Below, piece after piece: positions 1 through 11,922 of a DNA stretch of 64,000 nt. Made by a program: the position numbers and the translations under genes. The notes under the pieces are model-generated. The model was not told the DNA's origin, did not search any database, and worked only from the letters and a program-made list of their open reading frames with translations. The stretch spans positions 830,599 through 894,598 of the forward strand of contig NZ_JADZLQ010000001.1 of NCBI RefSeq assembly GCF_015905305.1, in the 5' to 3' direction. Every line of letters starts with the position of its first letter. The stretch's first letter is position 1. Origin of the DNA: Pinirhizobacter soli. GTDB lineage: Bacteria > Pseudomonadota > Gammaproteobacteria > Xanthomonadales > Rhodanobacteraceae.

Positions 1-1591
<1,591 letters not shown>

Positions 1592-1604
1592 GGCAGTTCC
1601 TTGA

Positions 1605-1640
1605 AAAATGAAGAAGCCGCGCACGGGGCGCGGCTTCTTC
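1605..1640 (-). terminator. Intrinsic terminator or attenuator between recA and recX
   Basis: A perfect 13-bp stem (arms 1610-1622 and 1628-1640, 5-nt loop) is read on the minus strand as GAAGAAGCCGCGC, loop, GCGCGGCTTCTTC. An ATTTTT tract follows immediately, at about 1605-1609. It sits after the recA stop and just before recX, as expected for partial termination that keeps RecX below RecA. Confidence 0.85.
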
Positions 1641-1668
1641 AAGGTTAATGCAAGAGCACGCCTGTGTA

Positions 1669-2712
1669 TCAGGCCTCTTCGAGGGCCTCTTCCGGTGCCG
1701 CGCCACGGGGAGCGGGCTTGACCAGCAGGCGCGCACGCAGCTCCGTATCGACCTCGTTGGCGATGGCCGGGTTGTCGCGCAGGAACTGACGCACGTTTTC
1801 CTTGCCCTGGCCGATGCGGTCGCCCTTGTAGCTGTACCAGGCGCCAGATTTGTCGATCAGGTTCTCGCGCACGCCCAGCTCGATGATCTCGCCTTCGCGC
1901 GAGGTGCCCTCGCCATAGAGGATTTCGAATTCCGCCTGGCGGAACGGCGGCGCCACCTTGTTTTTTACCACCTTTACGCGGGTTTCCGAACCAATCACTT
2001 CGTCACCCTTCTTCACCGCGCCGATGCGGCGGATGTCCAGGCGCACCGAGGCATAGAATTTCAGCGCATTGCCACCGGTGGTGGTTTCCGGCGACCCGAA
2101 CATCACGCCGATCTTCATGCGGATCTGGTTGATGAAGATCACCAGGCAGTTGGTTTTCTTGATGTTGGCCGTGAGCTTGCGCAGGGCCTGGCTCATCAGG
2201 CGGGCATGCAGGCCGACGTGGGAGTCGCCCATCTCGCCTTCGATTTCCGCCTTGGGCGTGAGAGCGGCGACCGAGTCGACCACGACAATGTCCACGGCGC
2301 CGGAGCGGACCAGCATGTCGGCGATTTCAAGCGCCTGCTCGCCCGTATCGGGCTGGGAGACCAGGAGGTCGTCGACCTTCACACCGAGTTTTTCGGCATA
2401 GGACGGATCGAGGGCGTGCTCGGCGTCGACGAAGGCCGCGGTGCCTCCAGCGCGCTGGCAGGCGGCGATGACCTGCAGGGTGAGCGTGGTTTTACCCGAG
2501 GATTCCGGGCCGTAGATCTCGACCACGCGGCCGCGCGGCAGGCCGCCGATGCCCAGCGCGATATCCAGGCCCAGGGAGCCGGTGGACACGGTGTCGATGG
2601 TGTCGTCGGGGCGGTCGCCCAGGCGCATGACCGCGCCCTTGCCGAACTGCTTTTCGATCTGGCCGAGGGCACTGGCGAGCGCCTTGCGCTTGTTGTCATC
2701 CATCGTTTGCAT
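1669..2712 (-). CDS. recA: Recombinase RecA
   Basis: DNA-dependent ATPase that forms filaments on single-stranded DNA, drives strand exchange and stimulates LexA cleavage. At 347 residues it has the usual length. Walker A is GPESSGKTT near residues 70-78, Walker B is VVVDSVAAL near 144, and the loop segment [19 protein letters not shown] is intact. The first Met (2712) and a second at 2703 (MDDNKRKAL) are both usable; many RecA proteins begin like the second. Upstream is pncC with a 124-bp gap. No lexA lies in that gap, unlike Xanthomonas, and I saw no E. coli-type CTG-N10-CAG SOS box there. Confidence 0.98.
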   Translation of the reverse strand: MQTMDDNKRKALASALGQIEKQFGKGAVMRLGDRPDDTIDTVSTGSLGLDIALGIGGLPRGRVVEIYGPESSGKTTLTLQVIAACQRAGGTAAFVDAEHALDPSYAEKLGVKVDDLLVSQPDTGEQALEIADMLVRSGAVDIVVVDSVAALTPKAEIEGEMGDSHVGLHARLMSQALRKLTANIKKTNCLVIFINQIRMKIGVMFGSPETTTGGNALKFYASVRLDIRRIGAVKKGDEVIGSETRVKVVKNKVAPPFRQAEFEILYGEGTSREGEIIELGVRENLIDKSGAWYSYKGDRIGQGKENVRQFLRDNPAIANEVDTELRARLLVKPAPRGAAPEEALEEA

Positions 2713-2836
2713 TCCCGCGTGAGGTCGTTTGATGTAGGTGTATCTTGCGCCGCGGCGATCTCAGGGACTGCGATCCACCAGGACTAAATTCAATTATCCC
2801 ATACCCATCCGGGTTTGCCCTGGCGGATGTGGCCTG

Positions 2837-3346
2837 TTAACCCGTCAGGGCAAGCAGCATGCCTTCGAGGGCGGCGCCCACGGTCTGCCGGCGCACCGCT
2901 TCGCGGTCGCCGTCGAAATGGAACAACTTGGCATGCGCATAGCCGCCACGCCGTTTCCAGCCAATCCATACCGTGCCGACGGGCTTGTCGGGCGTGCCGC
3001 CGGAGGGCCCTGCGATACCGGTAACAGCCACGGCAAGGCCTGCGCCAAAGCGCGACAAGGCGCCGGAGACCATTTCCGTCACGGTCGATTCGCTCACGGC
3101 GCCCGTGGCCTCTAGCGTGCGCGGGTTCACCCCGAGCAGGGCCTCCTTGGCTTCGTAGCTGTAGGTAACCACGCCGGCATCGAACCAGGCGGAACTACCG
3201 GGAAGATCGGTGAGGCTCTTGGCGACCCAGCCGCCAGTGCACGATTCGGCGGTCACGACCATCAGGCGGCGCTCCTGCGCAGCCACGGCCACCTTGCCGG
3301 CCAGTTGGTACAGATCGCCATCGGTGGGAATGGAGGGGTGCTCCAT
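2837..3346 (-). CDS. pncC: Nicotinamide-nucleotide amidase (CinA C-terminal domain type)
   Basis: Deamidates nicotinamide mononucleotide to nicotinate mononucleotide in pyridine-nucleotide recycling. The product is a stand-alone CinA C-terminal domain of 169 residues. It has the signature [20 protein letters not shown] near residues 30-50 (probable catalytic Ser in AESCTGG), then [15 protein letters not shown] and [20 protein letters not shown]. The start at 3346 fits the family length. The frame stays open far upstream antisense to mutS, but that extension is a shadow. Its promoter must lie in the short region shared with divergent mutS (75 bp between start codons). Confidence 0.93.
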   Translation of the reverse strand: MEHPSIPTDGDLYQLAGKVAVAAQERRLMVVTAESCTGGWVAKSLTDLPGSSAWFDAGVVTYSYEAKEALLGVNPRTLEATGAVSESTVTEMVSGALSRFGAGLAVAVTGIAGPSGGTPDKPVGTVWIGWKRRGGYAHAKLFHFDGDREAVRRQTVGAALEGMLLALTG

Positions 3347-3421
3347 GCGAGACTTTCGCTTTTGCGGGGAAGGGAACGCACGTTCTACTCCCCCATCACC
3401 GTATCGCCAAGACTTGACGCC

Positions 3422-6001
3422 ATGACGCAGGACGCCACCTCGCACACTCCCTTCATGCGCCAGTACCTGGCCGCAAAGGCCGAACATCCGGATGTATTGC
3501 TGTTCTTCCGCATGGGCGACTTCTACGAGCTTTTCTACGATGACGCGCGCAAGGCCGCGCGACTGCTGGACATTACCCTCACCCAGCGCGGCCAGTCGGC
3601 CGGCGCGCCGATCCCGATGGCGGGCGTCCCCTACCACGCCGCGGAGAACTACCTGGCCCGCCTGGTGAAACTGGGTGAATCGGTGGCGATTTGCGAACAG
3701 GTAGGCGATCCGGCGCTGTCGAAGGGGCCGGTGGAGCGCAAGGTGGTGCGCATCGTCACCCCGGGCACGGTCACCGACGCCGCCCTGCTGGAAGACCGCC
3801 GCGACAACCTGTTGCTGTCCATCGCGGCTGATGGCGCGCGTTACGGCCTGGCCTGGGTGGACCTGTCCACCGGCCGCTTCCTGTTGAGCGAAGTCAATGG
3901 CGCCGAAGGGCTGGCCGCGGAACTCGCCCGCCTGGCGCCGGCCGAGACGCTGGTAGGCGAAGATGTCGCATGGCCCCGGATGGTCAGCAGCTTGCCTGGC
4001 CTGCGCAAGCGCCAGCCCTGGCACTTCGACGGCGCGGCAGCCCTGCGTGAACTGTGCCGTTTCTTCAAGGTGCGTGATCTCTCCGGATTCGGCGTCGAAG
4101 GCATGCCCGTCGCGGTGGCCGCCGCCGGTTGCCTGCTCGGCTACGTGGAGGAAACCCAGAAGAGCGCCCTGCCCCATCTTTCGGGCATGGCAGTGGAAAG
4201 CGCCGGTGAAACCATCGCCATGGACGCGGCCACCCGGCGCAACCTGGAAATCGATACCCATCCCACCGGCCGCACCGAGCACACCCTGCTCGGCGTGCTC
4301 GATGAAACCGTAACGCCCATGGGCGCGCGCCTGCTCAGGCGCTGGCTGAACCGCCCGCTGCGTTCGCAACCCCTGTTGCGCGAACGCCACCAGGCGATTG
4401 CGCTTCTTCTCGATACCCGCCGGCACCTTTCCCTGCGCGAACGCCTGCGCGGCATCGGCGACCTGGAACGCATCCTGGCCCGCGTGGCTTTGCGTTCGGC
4501 CAGACCGCGTGATCTATCGACCCTGCGCGACGGCCTGCTTGCGGCGCCCTCGTTGCGTGATGAAATCGCAGCGCTGGACAGCCCGTTGCTGCATGCCCTG
4601 GTGTCGCGCATCGGCGAGCATCACGAACTGGCAGCGCTGCTGCAGCGCGCGGTGATCGAACAACCGCCGGCGCTGATCCGCGACGGCGGCGTGATCGCCG
4701 ACGGCCACGATGCCGAGCTGGACGAACTGCGCCGCTTGTCCACGCATGCCGACCAGTATCTGGTGGAACTGGAGGAGCGCGAGAAGGCCGCCAGCGGCAT
4801 CACCTCACTGAAAGTGGGCTACAACCGCGTCCATGGCTACTACATCGAGATCGGCAAGGGCCAGAGCGGCCGCGCACCCACGCACTACACGCGCCGCCAG
4901 ACCACCAAGAACGCCGAGCGCTACATCACCGAGGAACTGAAGGGCTTCGAGGACAAAGTGCTGTCGGCCAAGGAACGCTCGCTGATGCGCGAGCGCGCCC
5001 TTTACGAGGCGCTGCTCGATACCTTGATCGAGCAGCTTGCACCCTTGAAATCCGCAGCCTCCGCGATGGCGGAACTGGACGTGCTGGCCAACCTCGCCGA
5101 ACGTGCCGACGTGCTGGACTGGGCACAGCCGGAACTGACCGAACGCGACGGCCTGCGCATCGTGCGGGGCCGCCATCCGGTGGTTGAAAAAGTACGCGAC
5201 GACCCGTTCGAACCCAACGACCTGTGCCTGGACGACTCCCGCCGCATGCTGGTGATCACCGGGCCGAACATGGGCGGTAAATCCACCTACATGCGGCAGA
5301 ACGCGCTGATCGTGCTGCTGGCGCATATTGGCAGCTACGTTCCCGCCGCCGAGGCCTGCCTTGGCCCGGTGGACCGCATCTTCACCCGCATCGGCGCCGG
5401 GGATGATCTTTCGCGCGGCCAGTCCACCTTCATGGTGGAAATGACCGAGACCGCCAACATCCTGCACAACGCCACTGCGCAAAGCCTTGTGCTGATGGAT
5501 GAAGTGGGTCGTGGCACCAGCACCTACGACGGCCTGGCGCTCGCCCGCGCCGCGGCCGTGCACCTGGCCGCGACCAGCCGCGCCTATACCCTGTTCGCCA
5601 CGCACTACTTTGAACTGACCGCGCTGGCCGGCGAGATGCCTTGTGTGGCCAATGTCCATCTGGACGCGGTGGAGTACGGCGACCAGCTGGTGTTCATGCA
5701 TGCCGTGAAGGAAGGCCCTGCCAATCGCAGCTTCGGGCTGCAGGTGGCTGCGCTAGCGGGCTTGCCACCCACCGTCGTGGCCGATGCGCGGCGTTACCTG
5801 GCGGCCCTGGAACAGGGCCAGCAGATCGCCCACGCCAGTGCGCCGCCGGTGGCAGCCCCTACCCCGCAGATGGGGCTGTTTAGCCCGCCGCTGCCATCAG
5901 TGGTTGAAGAATCGCTGCGTGCGCTCGATCCTGATGCGATGACACCACGCGATGCACTGGACGCCCTGTACCGGCTGCATCGCCTGGCACGCGGCATTTG
6001 A
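3422..6001 (+). CDS. mutS: DNA mismatch repair protein MutS
   Basis: Recognises mispairs and small loops and recruits MutL. At 859 residues it is a normal length. The N-terminal mismatch-reading Phe-x-Glu is in GDFYELF (F34, E36), followed by connector and core domains. The C-terminal ATPase has Walker [10 protein letters not shown] near residue 615, the motif [14 protein letters not shown], and Walker [17 protein letters not shown]. The start at 3422 (MTQDATSH) is chosen over an in-frame extension to 3305 that would overlap divergent pncC. It converges with the metal-efflux operon, with only 43 bp between the stop codons. Confidence 0.98.
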   Translation: MTQDATSHTPFMRQYLAAKAEHPDVLLFFRMGDFYELFYDDARKAARLLDITLTQRGQSAGAPIPMAGVPYHAAENYLARLVKLGESVAICEQVGDPALSKGPVERKVVRIVTPGTVTDAALLEDRRDNLLLSIAADGARYGLAWVDLSTGRFLLSEVNGAEGLAAELARLAPAETLVGEDVAWPRMVSSLPGLRKRQPWHFDGAAALRELCRFFKVRDLSGFGVEGMPVAVAAAGCLLGYVEETQKSALPHLSGMAVESAGETIAMDAATRRNLEIDTHPTGRTEHTLLGVLDETVTPMGARLLRRWLNRPLRSQPLLRERHQAIALLLDTRRHLSLRERLRGIGDLERILARVALRSARPRDLSTLRDGLLAAPSLRDEIAALDSPLLHALVSRIGEHHELAALLQRAVIEQPPALIRDGGVIADGHDAELDELRRLSTHADQYLVELEEREKAASGITSLKVGYNRVHGYYIEIGKGQSGRAPTHYTRRQTTKNAERYITEELKGFEDKVLSAKERSLMRERALYEALLDTLIEQLAPLKSAASAMAELDVLANLAERADVLDWAQPELTERDGLRIVRGRHPVVEKVRDDPFEPNDLCLDDSRRMLVITGPNMGGKSTYMRQNALIVLLAHIGSYVPAAEACLGPVDRIFTRIGAGDDLSRGQSTFMVEMTETANILHNATAQSLVLMDEVGRGTSTYDGLALARAAAVHLAATSRAYTLFATHYFELTALAGEMPCVANVHLDAVEYGDQLVFMHAVKEGPANRSFGLQVAALAGLPPTVVADARRYLAALEQGQQIAHASAPPVAAPTPQMGLFSPPLPSVVEESLRALDPDAMTPRDALDALYRLHRLARGI

Positions 6002-6044
6002 TCGAAAGGCGCCAGGGTAGCCTCACTCCGACGCCTTTGCTTCT

Positions 6045-9000
6045 TCAGCGCGTGGACTTGCGCATCGCCCGCTCCTCGATCCATTCGTAGATCACTGGCA
6101 ACAGCAGCAATGTGAGCAGCGTGGACGTTATCAGCCCGCCCACCACCACGGTCGCCAGTGGCCGTTGGGTTTCCGCGCCAACTCCGCGCGAGACAAGCAT
6201 CGGCAGCAGCCCCAGAATGGCCACGCTTGCGGTCATCAGCACCGGCCGCAGGCGAAGCGCCGTGCCCTGCAACACCGCCTCGCGTGGCGACAGCCCGCGG
6301 GCCCGTTGCTGGTTCATGAAGGTCACCAGGACGATGCCGTTGAGCATGGCCACGCCGAATACAGCAATGAAACCGATGGCCGAAGGCACCGACAGGTACT
6401 GGCCGGTCAAGGCCAGCGCCACTACCCCGCCGATGGCCGCGAATGGCACGTTGGCGAGGATCAGCGCCGCGATCTTCAGGGAATTGAACGCCGCGTAGAG
6501 CAGCAGGAAGATGAAGAAGATCGTCGCCGGGACGATCAGTGCAAGCCGACCCAGCGCGCGCTGCTGGTTTTCGAAGGCGCCGCCCCAGGTGGTGGTGAAG
6601 CCGGGCGGAAGCGTCATTGCGGAAAGCGCCACGTTTGCATCGGCGACGAAGCCATCAACATCCCGGCCGCGCACATCCATGGTGATTACCGCATAGCGTT
6701 GCAGCTGCTCGCGTCGGATGAACGAATAACCCTCGGCCAGGTCCACCGACGCCACCTGCGCCAGACGGACGATCGCTCCGGTGGGCGTGCGCAGCGGCAA
6801 CTGGGCGATGGCCTCGGGTGACGCCTTGTCGCCTGGGGGAAGCCCGACGGCGATATCGAAGCGGCGGACGCCTTCGATTAGGCTGGACACGGGTTCGCCG
6901 CCGATCCCCACGCGCACGACCGAGAGCACATCGTCGGCATTGAGGCCGTGCCGGGCCAGCGCGTCGCGATCGACGGCGATGCGTAATTGGGGCTTGCCGG
7001 CGTTGGCTTCCAGCGCAAGGTCGGTCACGCCGGGCACGCCCTTGAGGATCTCCTTCGCGCGTGCCGCGAGGGATTCGATCTGGCCCAGGTCATCGCCGTA
7101 GATCTTCAATGCAAGGGTGGCCCGCACCCCGGAGATGAGTTCCTCCACGCGCGACTGGATCGGCTGGGAATAGCTGACCACCGCCGTGGGCACGGCTGCC
7201 TCGATCACCGCCTGCATCTGCGCCTCGATCGATTCGAGCGTGCGTCCCGGCGCCCACTCATCGCGTCCTTTCAACGGCGTGAATATCTCCATGCTGTTGA
7301 CGTCCACCGTCTCGCCTTTCTCGGCGCGCCCGATCATGGCAAGGGTAGTTTCAACCTCGGGAATGCCCGCTTTGACCGCGTCGGCGATCCGGCGCGAGAC
7401 GGCGATGGATTCGTCCAGCGACGCAGAAGGAATCGAGGTAACGCGCCAGATGATCGATCCCTCGCGGAGCGTTGGAATGAATTCCTTGCCCAGGAAGGGA
7501 AATAGCGCCGCGCAACTGGCCAGGCCAGCAACGGCAGCGACGACCACGATGCGCCGGTGGCGCAGTGCATAGCCAAGCAGCGCCGCATGGACACGCTTGA
7601 ACCACGCCATCATCCGCGTGTCTTTTTCCTCGCCGGGCCGGAGCAGGAAGGAAGCGAGCACCGGTACCAGGGTCAGTGCCAGCACCAGCGAGCCGCCCAT
7701 GGCAAATGCGATGTTCATGGCCATCGGACGGAACATCTTGCCCTCGAGCCCCTCGAGGCTGAACAGCGGCATGAAGACCACGATGATGATGAGGATGGCG
7801 AAGGCCACGGGCGCTGCCACTTCGCGGCTGGCCTCTAGCACAGCGGCGGTGCGGTCGATCGTTCCACCGGCGGCGCGCTGCTCGGCGAGCAAACGATAGG
7901 CATTCTCCACCACCACGATGGCCCCGTCGATCATCATGCCGATGCCGATGGCAAGCCCAGCCAACGACATCAGATTGGCCGATAGTCCGGCCTGCCCCAT
8001 GCCGATGAAGGCCATCAGCATGGCCAACGGAAGGGTGACCACGACCACCACCGCGCTGCGTATCTCCCCAAGAAAGAGGAACAGCACCACGGCAACCAGC
8101 ACCGTGCCCTCGATGAGGGCGCGCACCGCCGTGCCCACGGCCGCGTCGACCAGGTCCGTGCGCTGGTAGACCGTCGACACACTAACCCCGTCGGCAAGCG
8201 TATCGGTCACCCTGGACAACCGCGCGCGGACCGCTTCCACCACGTTCCGCGCATTCTCGCCCGTGCGGGCCAGCGCTTGCCCCAGCACCACTTCGCGGCC
8301 ATCACGGGTGACCGCGCCGCTGCGCGGGGCGCCCGCTTCCACCACCACAGCGACGTCGCGCATGAACACCGGCGCGCCTTCGGCGGTCTTCAGGACGATC
8401 GCGCCAATGTCATCGCCGTTGCGGAGCAGCCCCAGGCCACGCACCAGGTATTGTTCGCGCCCCACGTTAAGCACATTGCCACCGACCTGCGCATTATTGG
8501 CCTCAAGCGCGCGGGCGATGTCACCGAAGCTCAGGCCGTGGGCCACCAGTTTCGAAGGGTCCACCCGCACCTGGAACTGCTTCTGCTGGCCTCCCCACGA
8601 CGTGATGTCGTCAACGCCGGGCGTTGTGCGCAATGCCAGCCGTATGGTCCAGTCCTGCAGCGTACGCAGGTCCATGTCACTGGGGGAGTCGCCATCACCA
8701 CTGCGCTCGACGGTGTACCAGAGCACCTGGCCCAGCCCCGAGCTGTTGGGCCCGAGCTCGGGCTTGCCATAGCCAGCGGGCAACTCGGCGCCAACCTGCT
8801 GCAGGCGCTCGTTGACAAGCTGGCGCGCGAAGTAGATGTCGACCGCATCGTCGAAATTCACCGACACGTAGGAAAGGCCGAACAGGCTGACCGAGCGGAT
8901 TTCCTGGACATCGGGCAGGCCGGCGAGGGCCGATTCGACCGGGGTGGTCAAGAGCTGCTCGACGTCCTCGGCGGCAAGCCCCGCGGACTCGGTGTACACA

Positions 9001-9146
9001 TTCACCTGCACCGGGGTGACGTCTGGGAACGCGTCGATCGGAAGGCGCATCAGGGTCCTGACGCCGAAGGCGGCGACCAGGGCGAAGGCGATGAGCACCA
9101 GCAGGCGGTAGCGCAACGCGAAGGAGACGATCGCCCCAAGCATCAT
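6045..9146 (-). CDS. Heavy-metal RND efflux pump (CzcA/CusA family)
   Basis: Inner-membrane, proton-driven pump exporting metal cations through a tripartite complex. The 1033 residues have the HME-RND layout: a first TM near residues 12-30, the porter segment LPIDAFPDVTPVQV, a TM bundle near 335-500, a second periplasmic loop, and C-terminal TMs. The TM4 motif reads AIGIGMMIDGAIVVVEN. It keeps the DG...EN acidic residues but has Gly where CzcA has its first Asp, so the metal cannot be assigned from the motif. Its start overlaps the adaptor stop by 4 bp (9143-9146), indicating coupled translation as third gene of the operon. Confidence 0.93.
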   Translation of the reverse strand: MMLGAIVSFALRYRLLVLIAFALVAAFGVRTLMRLPIDAFPDVTPVQVNVYTESAGLAAEDVEQLLTTPVESALAGLPDVQEIRSVSLFGLSYVSVNFDDAVDIYFARQLVNERLQQVGAELPAGYGKPELGPNSSGLGQVLWYTVERSGDGDSPSDMDLRTLQDWTIRLALRTTPGVDDITSWGGQQKQFQVRVDPSKLVAHGLSFGDIARALEANNAQVGGNVLNVGREQYLVRGLGLLRNGDDIGAIVLKTAEGAPVFMRDVAVVVEAGAPRSGAVTRDGREVVLGQALARTGENARNVVEAVRARLSRVTDTLADGVSVSTVYQRTDLVDAAVGTAVRALIEGTVLVAVVLFLFLGEIRSAVVVVVTLPLAMLMAFIGMGQAGLSANLMSLAGLAIGIGMMIDGAIVVVENAYRLLAEQRAAGGTIDRTAAVLEASREVAAPVAFAILIIIVVFMPLFSLEGLEGKMFRPMAMNIAFAMGGSLVLALTLVPVLASFLLRPGEEKDTRMMAWFKRVHAALLGYALRHRRIVVVAAVAGLASCAALFPFLGKEFIPTLREGSIIWRVTSIPSASLDESIAVSRRIADAVKAGIPEVETTLAMIGRAEKGETVDVNSMEIFTPLKGRDEWAPGRTLESIEAQMQAVIEAAVPTAVVSYSQPIQSRVEELISGVRATLALKIYGDDLGQIESLAARAKEILKGVPGVTDLALEANAGKPQLRIAVDRDALARHGLNADDVLSVVRVGIGGEPVSSLIEGVRRFDIAVGLPPGDKASPEAIAQLPLRTPTGAIVRLAQVASVDLAEGYSFIRREQLQRYAVITMDVRGRDVDGFVADANVALSAMTLPPGFTTTWGGAFENQQRALGRLALIVPATIFFIFLLLYAAFNSLKIAALILANVPFAAIGGVVALALTGQYLSVPSAIGFIAVFGVAMLNGIVLVTFMNQQRARGLSPREAVLQGTALRLRPVLMTASVAILGLLPMLVSRGVGAETQRPLATVVVGGLITSTLLTLLLLPVIYEWIEERAMRKSTR

Positions 9147-10219
9147 TCTTCTCCCAATTGCGAGCGCAGCAACCTGGCCTTGAGCTCGAATGCCCCGCTG
9201 GCAACATAGGGCGCACCCACGGCAAGGCCATCGTCGACCGGCGTCCAGCCGCCGCGGCTGGCCCCAGTCTTCACCGCGCGCGGTTCGAAGGTGTCGTTGC
9301 CGACGGGCACGAAGATGAAGCTTGAGTCCTTGATGAGCACGACGGCTTCGGTTGGTACTGCCAGCACGGCGCGTGCCTGCCCGACGGCAATCCGCGCATC
9401 GACCAATTCGCCCGCATGCAGGGCATCGTCGGCATTGTCCACGCGTATGCGCACCGGCACCGTCCTTGAGGTTTCATCGGCCGTATGGGCACGTTGCACC
9501 ACGCGTCCAGCCAACTCGCGACCACCGACCAGGATGCGTGCAGATGCGCCGGTGTCGATGCGCGACGCATCCGACGGGACCACGCTGGCTTCGACCCATA
9601 CCGAAGACTCGTCAGTGACGGTAAGCAACGTGCGGCCAGGCGCCACGCGCTCGCCAACCAGGAAATCATCGGTGGTGACCCTTCCCTTCGATGGCGAGTA
9701 CAAAGCGAACCGGCCGTCGGCGCTGGCCGAACCGGCTTTGAGCAATGCGGATAACTGGCCCGGGGTCAAACCATAGGCAAGCAATTTCGATCTTGCCTGG
9801 TCGCGCTGGACCTTCGCCGTGAAATAGCGCCGCGCCGAAACCGCCTGCAGGCCCAGTGACTGCACGCGTTGCCAATCCTGCTCGCCCACGATCAGATCGC
9901 CCTGGGCCTGCGCCACTTCGATGCTGGCCAGCTCCACCAGGGGCTGACCCGCGGCCACTTCATCACCCAGGCGCGCTCGCCGGGCTACCACCTGCGCTTC
10001 CACGCGCGAGGTGACCAGGGTGCTGGCGTAGGCATTGGCGCGCACCTGGGCAGGTGCGCGCAATTCCTCGGCAAGCATTCGCGCTGATGCCTTGCGGACC
10101 ACGATATTGGTGGACTTCACTGCCTCTGCATCCAATTGCAGCGGATTGTCCTCGGCCGCCCGGGCCGTCGACAGTAACAACGCGGCGATCATTGCCACAC
10201 CGGTCATGCAAGCTTTCAT
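9143..10219 (-). CDS. RND efflux periplasmic adaptor (CzcB/CusB type)
   Basis: Membrane-fusion protein linking the RND pump to the outer-membrane channel. The 358-residue product begins with a signal peptide (MKACMTGVAMIAALLLSTARA). A lipoyl/barrel region follows: RLGDEVAAGQPLVELASIEVA, the hairpin QGDLIVGEQDWQRVQSLGLQAV, and SKGRVTTDDFLVGERVAPGRTLLTV. I saw no His-rich metal-binding N-terminal extension. The start at 10219 is chosen because it gives a clean signal peptide and overlaps the upstream channel gene's stop by 4 bp (10216-10219). It is the middle gene of a three-gene efflux operon. Confidence 0.92.
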   Translation of the reverse strand: MKACMTGVAMIAALLLSTARAAEDNPLQLDAEAVKSTNIVVRKASARMLAEELRAPAQVRANAYASTLVTSRVEAQVVARRARLGDEVAAGQPLVELASIEVAQAQGDLIVGEQDWQRVQSLGLQAVSARRYFTAKVQRDQARSKLLAYGLTPGQLSALLKAGSASADGRFALYSPSKGRVTTDDFLVGERVAPGRTLLTVTDESSVWVEASVVPSDASRIDTGASARILVGGRELAGRVVQRAHTADETSRTVPVRIRVDNADDALHAGELVDARIAVGQARAVLAVPTEAVVLIKDSSFIFVPVGNDTFEPRAVKTGASRGGWTPVDDGLAVGAPYVASGAFELKARLLRSQLGEE

Positions 10220-11487
10220 TCGGTCGCTCCATCGTTGTCGCCGATCCATGCCATCAGTTGCCCGGACGCGGCCAGGTAGTCGAACCACGCCTGCACGGCA
10301 TCACCTTGCAAGCGCGTCACCGACAAGGCGGTATCGAGTGATTGCCGCAATTGCAGCAGGTAGTCGGACGTGGTTATTTCGCCCGATTGCCAAAGGCGCT
10401 CGAGGATCGCCACGCGATCGTCGAAGGCGGCAGCGCGCGTGCCGCCGACGGCCGCGGCGGCCTCGCGCAGCGCTACATAACTCGTCCGCGCCGCCAGAGC
10501 GTCGGCGTCGGTGCGCATCTGCAGCGCCCGTACCTGGGCGCTGGCGGCGGCGGCCTCCGCGCTGGCGGCCGCCACCAGGTCACGGCCGTTGTTGCGCACC
10601 GGTAACGGAATGGAGACATTCAGGCCAATCAATGAATCATTTCGCCGTCCTGCGCGCGATGTGCCGGCGACGAGGCTAAGCGTGGGATCGGGACGACGCG
10701 CACGGTCGGCGACGGACACCGCCGCATCGGACGCGTCAGCCTGGGCCCTGGCCTGGGCAAGTTCGGGTAACGTGTCGATCATTGCTTGCTCGGTTGCGGG
10801 CGCCGGCAAACGACCGGCATTGATCACTGCATGCAAGGGCGCGGCGGGCACCGGCGCCACCGCCACGAGGTTGGCCACCGCGGCGGCTTCGTCTGCAAGC
10901 CTCGCGGCCTGGTCCACGCGTGCTTCGGCCAGCGCAAGGGAGGCAAGGTCGCGCTCGGGCGGCCCCACGTCGCCCACGGCGAGCTGTCGCGCGGCCAGTG
11001 CATCGAATCGTTCCAGGACCTGCACGCGGCGTTCACCAACCTGGCGCGCCAGCGAAGCAACATTCACCGCGGCGGACGTCTTGAGCCAGCGCAAGGTGAC
11101 GTCCCGACGGGAGCGCTCGTAGCCGGCGCTGGCAACGCGCACGCCAGCATCAGCCTGGCGAGTTAAGGCCTTTCGTTTGCCGGTCACGTCCAACGTGATG
11201 CCCACGCCAACGCTCCGCTGCTGATTGTCGGCGTTCTGGATTCCTGCCTGCAGCTGGGGGTTGTATACCGGCAATGCCCCGGCGCGCGCGCGGGCGCGCG
11301 CCGCGTCGAGCATGGCACGAGCGGCCTCGACATCGGGACTGGACAGCCACAACGCACGAGCGGCGTCACGCACGGCGGCAGGCGCCACCTCGGATGGCTG
11401 GGGAAGGGACCCAGCCGCTCGCGCGAACGACGGGGAACAAGCTATCAAGGCGGCGCACGCGTACGCCGCAGGCATCAAGGCTCGCAA
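10216..11487 (-). CDS. Outer-membrane efflux channel, TolC/CzcC family, TTG start
   Basis: Outer-membrane factor of the tripartite metal-efflux complex. The 423 residues start with a signal peptide (ending near SFARA) and then show two OEP repeats of long Ala-rich amphipathic helices, with GALPVYNPQLQAGIQNADNQ in the first half and RRPDPTLSLVAGTSRAG in the second. The likely start is TTG at 11487, because GGAGAG lies about 5 nt upstream. The first ATG (11475) has no such site. The product heads the channel-adaptor-pump operon, which is read leftward with 4-bp overlaps. Confidence 0.9.
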   Translation of the reverse strand: MRALMPAAYACAALIACSPSFARAAGSLPQPSEVAPAAVRDAARALWLSSPDVEAARAMLDAARARARAGALPVYNPQLQAGIQNADNQQRSVGVGITLDVTGKRKALTRQADAGVRVASAGYERSRRDVTLRWLKTSAAVNVASLARQVGERRVQVLERFDALAARQLAVGDVGPPERDLASLALAEARVDQAARLADEAAAVANLVAVAPVPAAPLHAVINAGRLPAPATEQAMIDTLPELAQARAQADASDAAVSVADRARRPDPTLSLVAGTSRAGRRNDSLIGLNVSIPLPVRNNGRDLVAAASAEAAAASAQVRALQMRTDADALAARTSYVALREAAAAVGGTRAAAFDDRVAILERLWQSGEITTSDYLLQLRQSLDTALSVTRLQGDAVQAWFDYLAASGQLMAWIGDNDGATE

Positions 11488-11539
11488 GGTATCTCTCCAT
11501 CAAAGGGTGAAAGCGGCCGGGGGACCGAGGCTGATACGC

Positions 11540-11875
11540 CTAGACGATGGGAGGCCGGATCGGTGGATCGGTGGCGCGCGCGATGTAGCCCGAATCACAC
11601 GCAGGATCGGTGCCCGCGGACGGCGCGGCGAGCAGCCGCGCGGCGAAGGCGCAAGCCGGCATGGCAGTCAAGCCGCAGTCGGCGTGGCAGCCGGTTTCAC
11701 CGGTGGCGCAAGGGGTGTCGGCCACGATTGCCACGGCCGATGCACCATCAAGCGTGTCAGCGACCAGGCAAGTCGTACGGGTAAGCACGCCGTGGCCGGC
11801 AGCCAGCAAGGCAAGCAGGAACATCATCTGGAACCGGAACCAGAGGCCGCGTCGCATGTCGGGGCGATGAAACAT
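11540..11875 (-). CDS. Small Cys-rich exported protein upstream of metal-efflux operon
   Basis: I do not recognise a named family. The 111-residue product has an N-terminal hydrophobic segment (MMFLLALLAAGHGVL) consistent with a signal peptide. About six Cys residues follow, several in a CATGETGCHADCG-like cluster, and the C-terminus is Pro-rich (ATDPPIRPPIV). A later Met at 11857 would give a more compact signal peptide. It ends 52 bp before the TTG start of the efflux channel gene on the same strand. A periplasmic metal-binding or sensing role is therefore plausible, by analogy with small leader proteins of copper and zinc operons, but unproven. Confidence 0.6.
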   Translation of the reverse strand: MFHRPDMRRGLWFRFQMMFLLALLAAGHGVLTRTTCLVADTLDGASAVAIVADTPCATGETGCHADCGLTAMPACAFAARLLAAPSAGTDPACDSGYIARATDPPIRPPIV

Positions 11876-11922
11876 CCAGGGATCTTATTGAGCGCCCGTG
11901 CCGTTAGACAATCACAATTTGC

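Noticed and set aside
3347-4426. Long open minus-strand extension upstream of pncC, opposite mutS
   Set aside because: It is the GC-rich antisense shadow of mutS; pncC has a clear family start at 3346.
11540-11875. Naming the Cys-rich protein CopL
   Set aside because: Position and Cys content are suggestive, but the sequence does not show enough family-specific identity to use the name.
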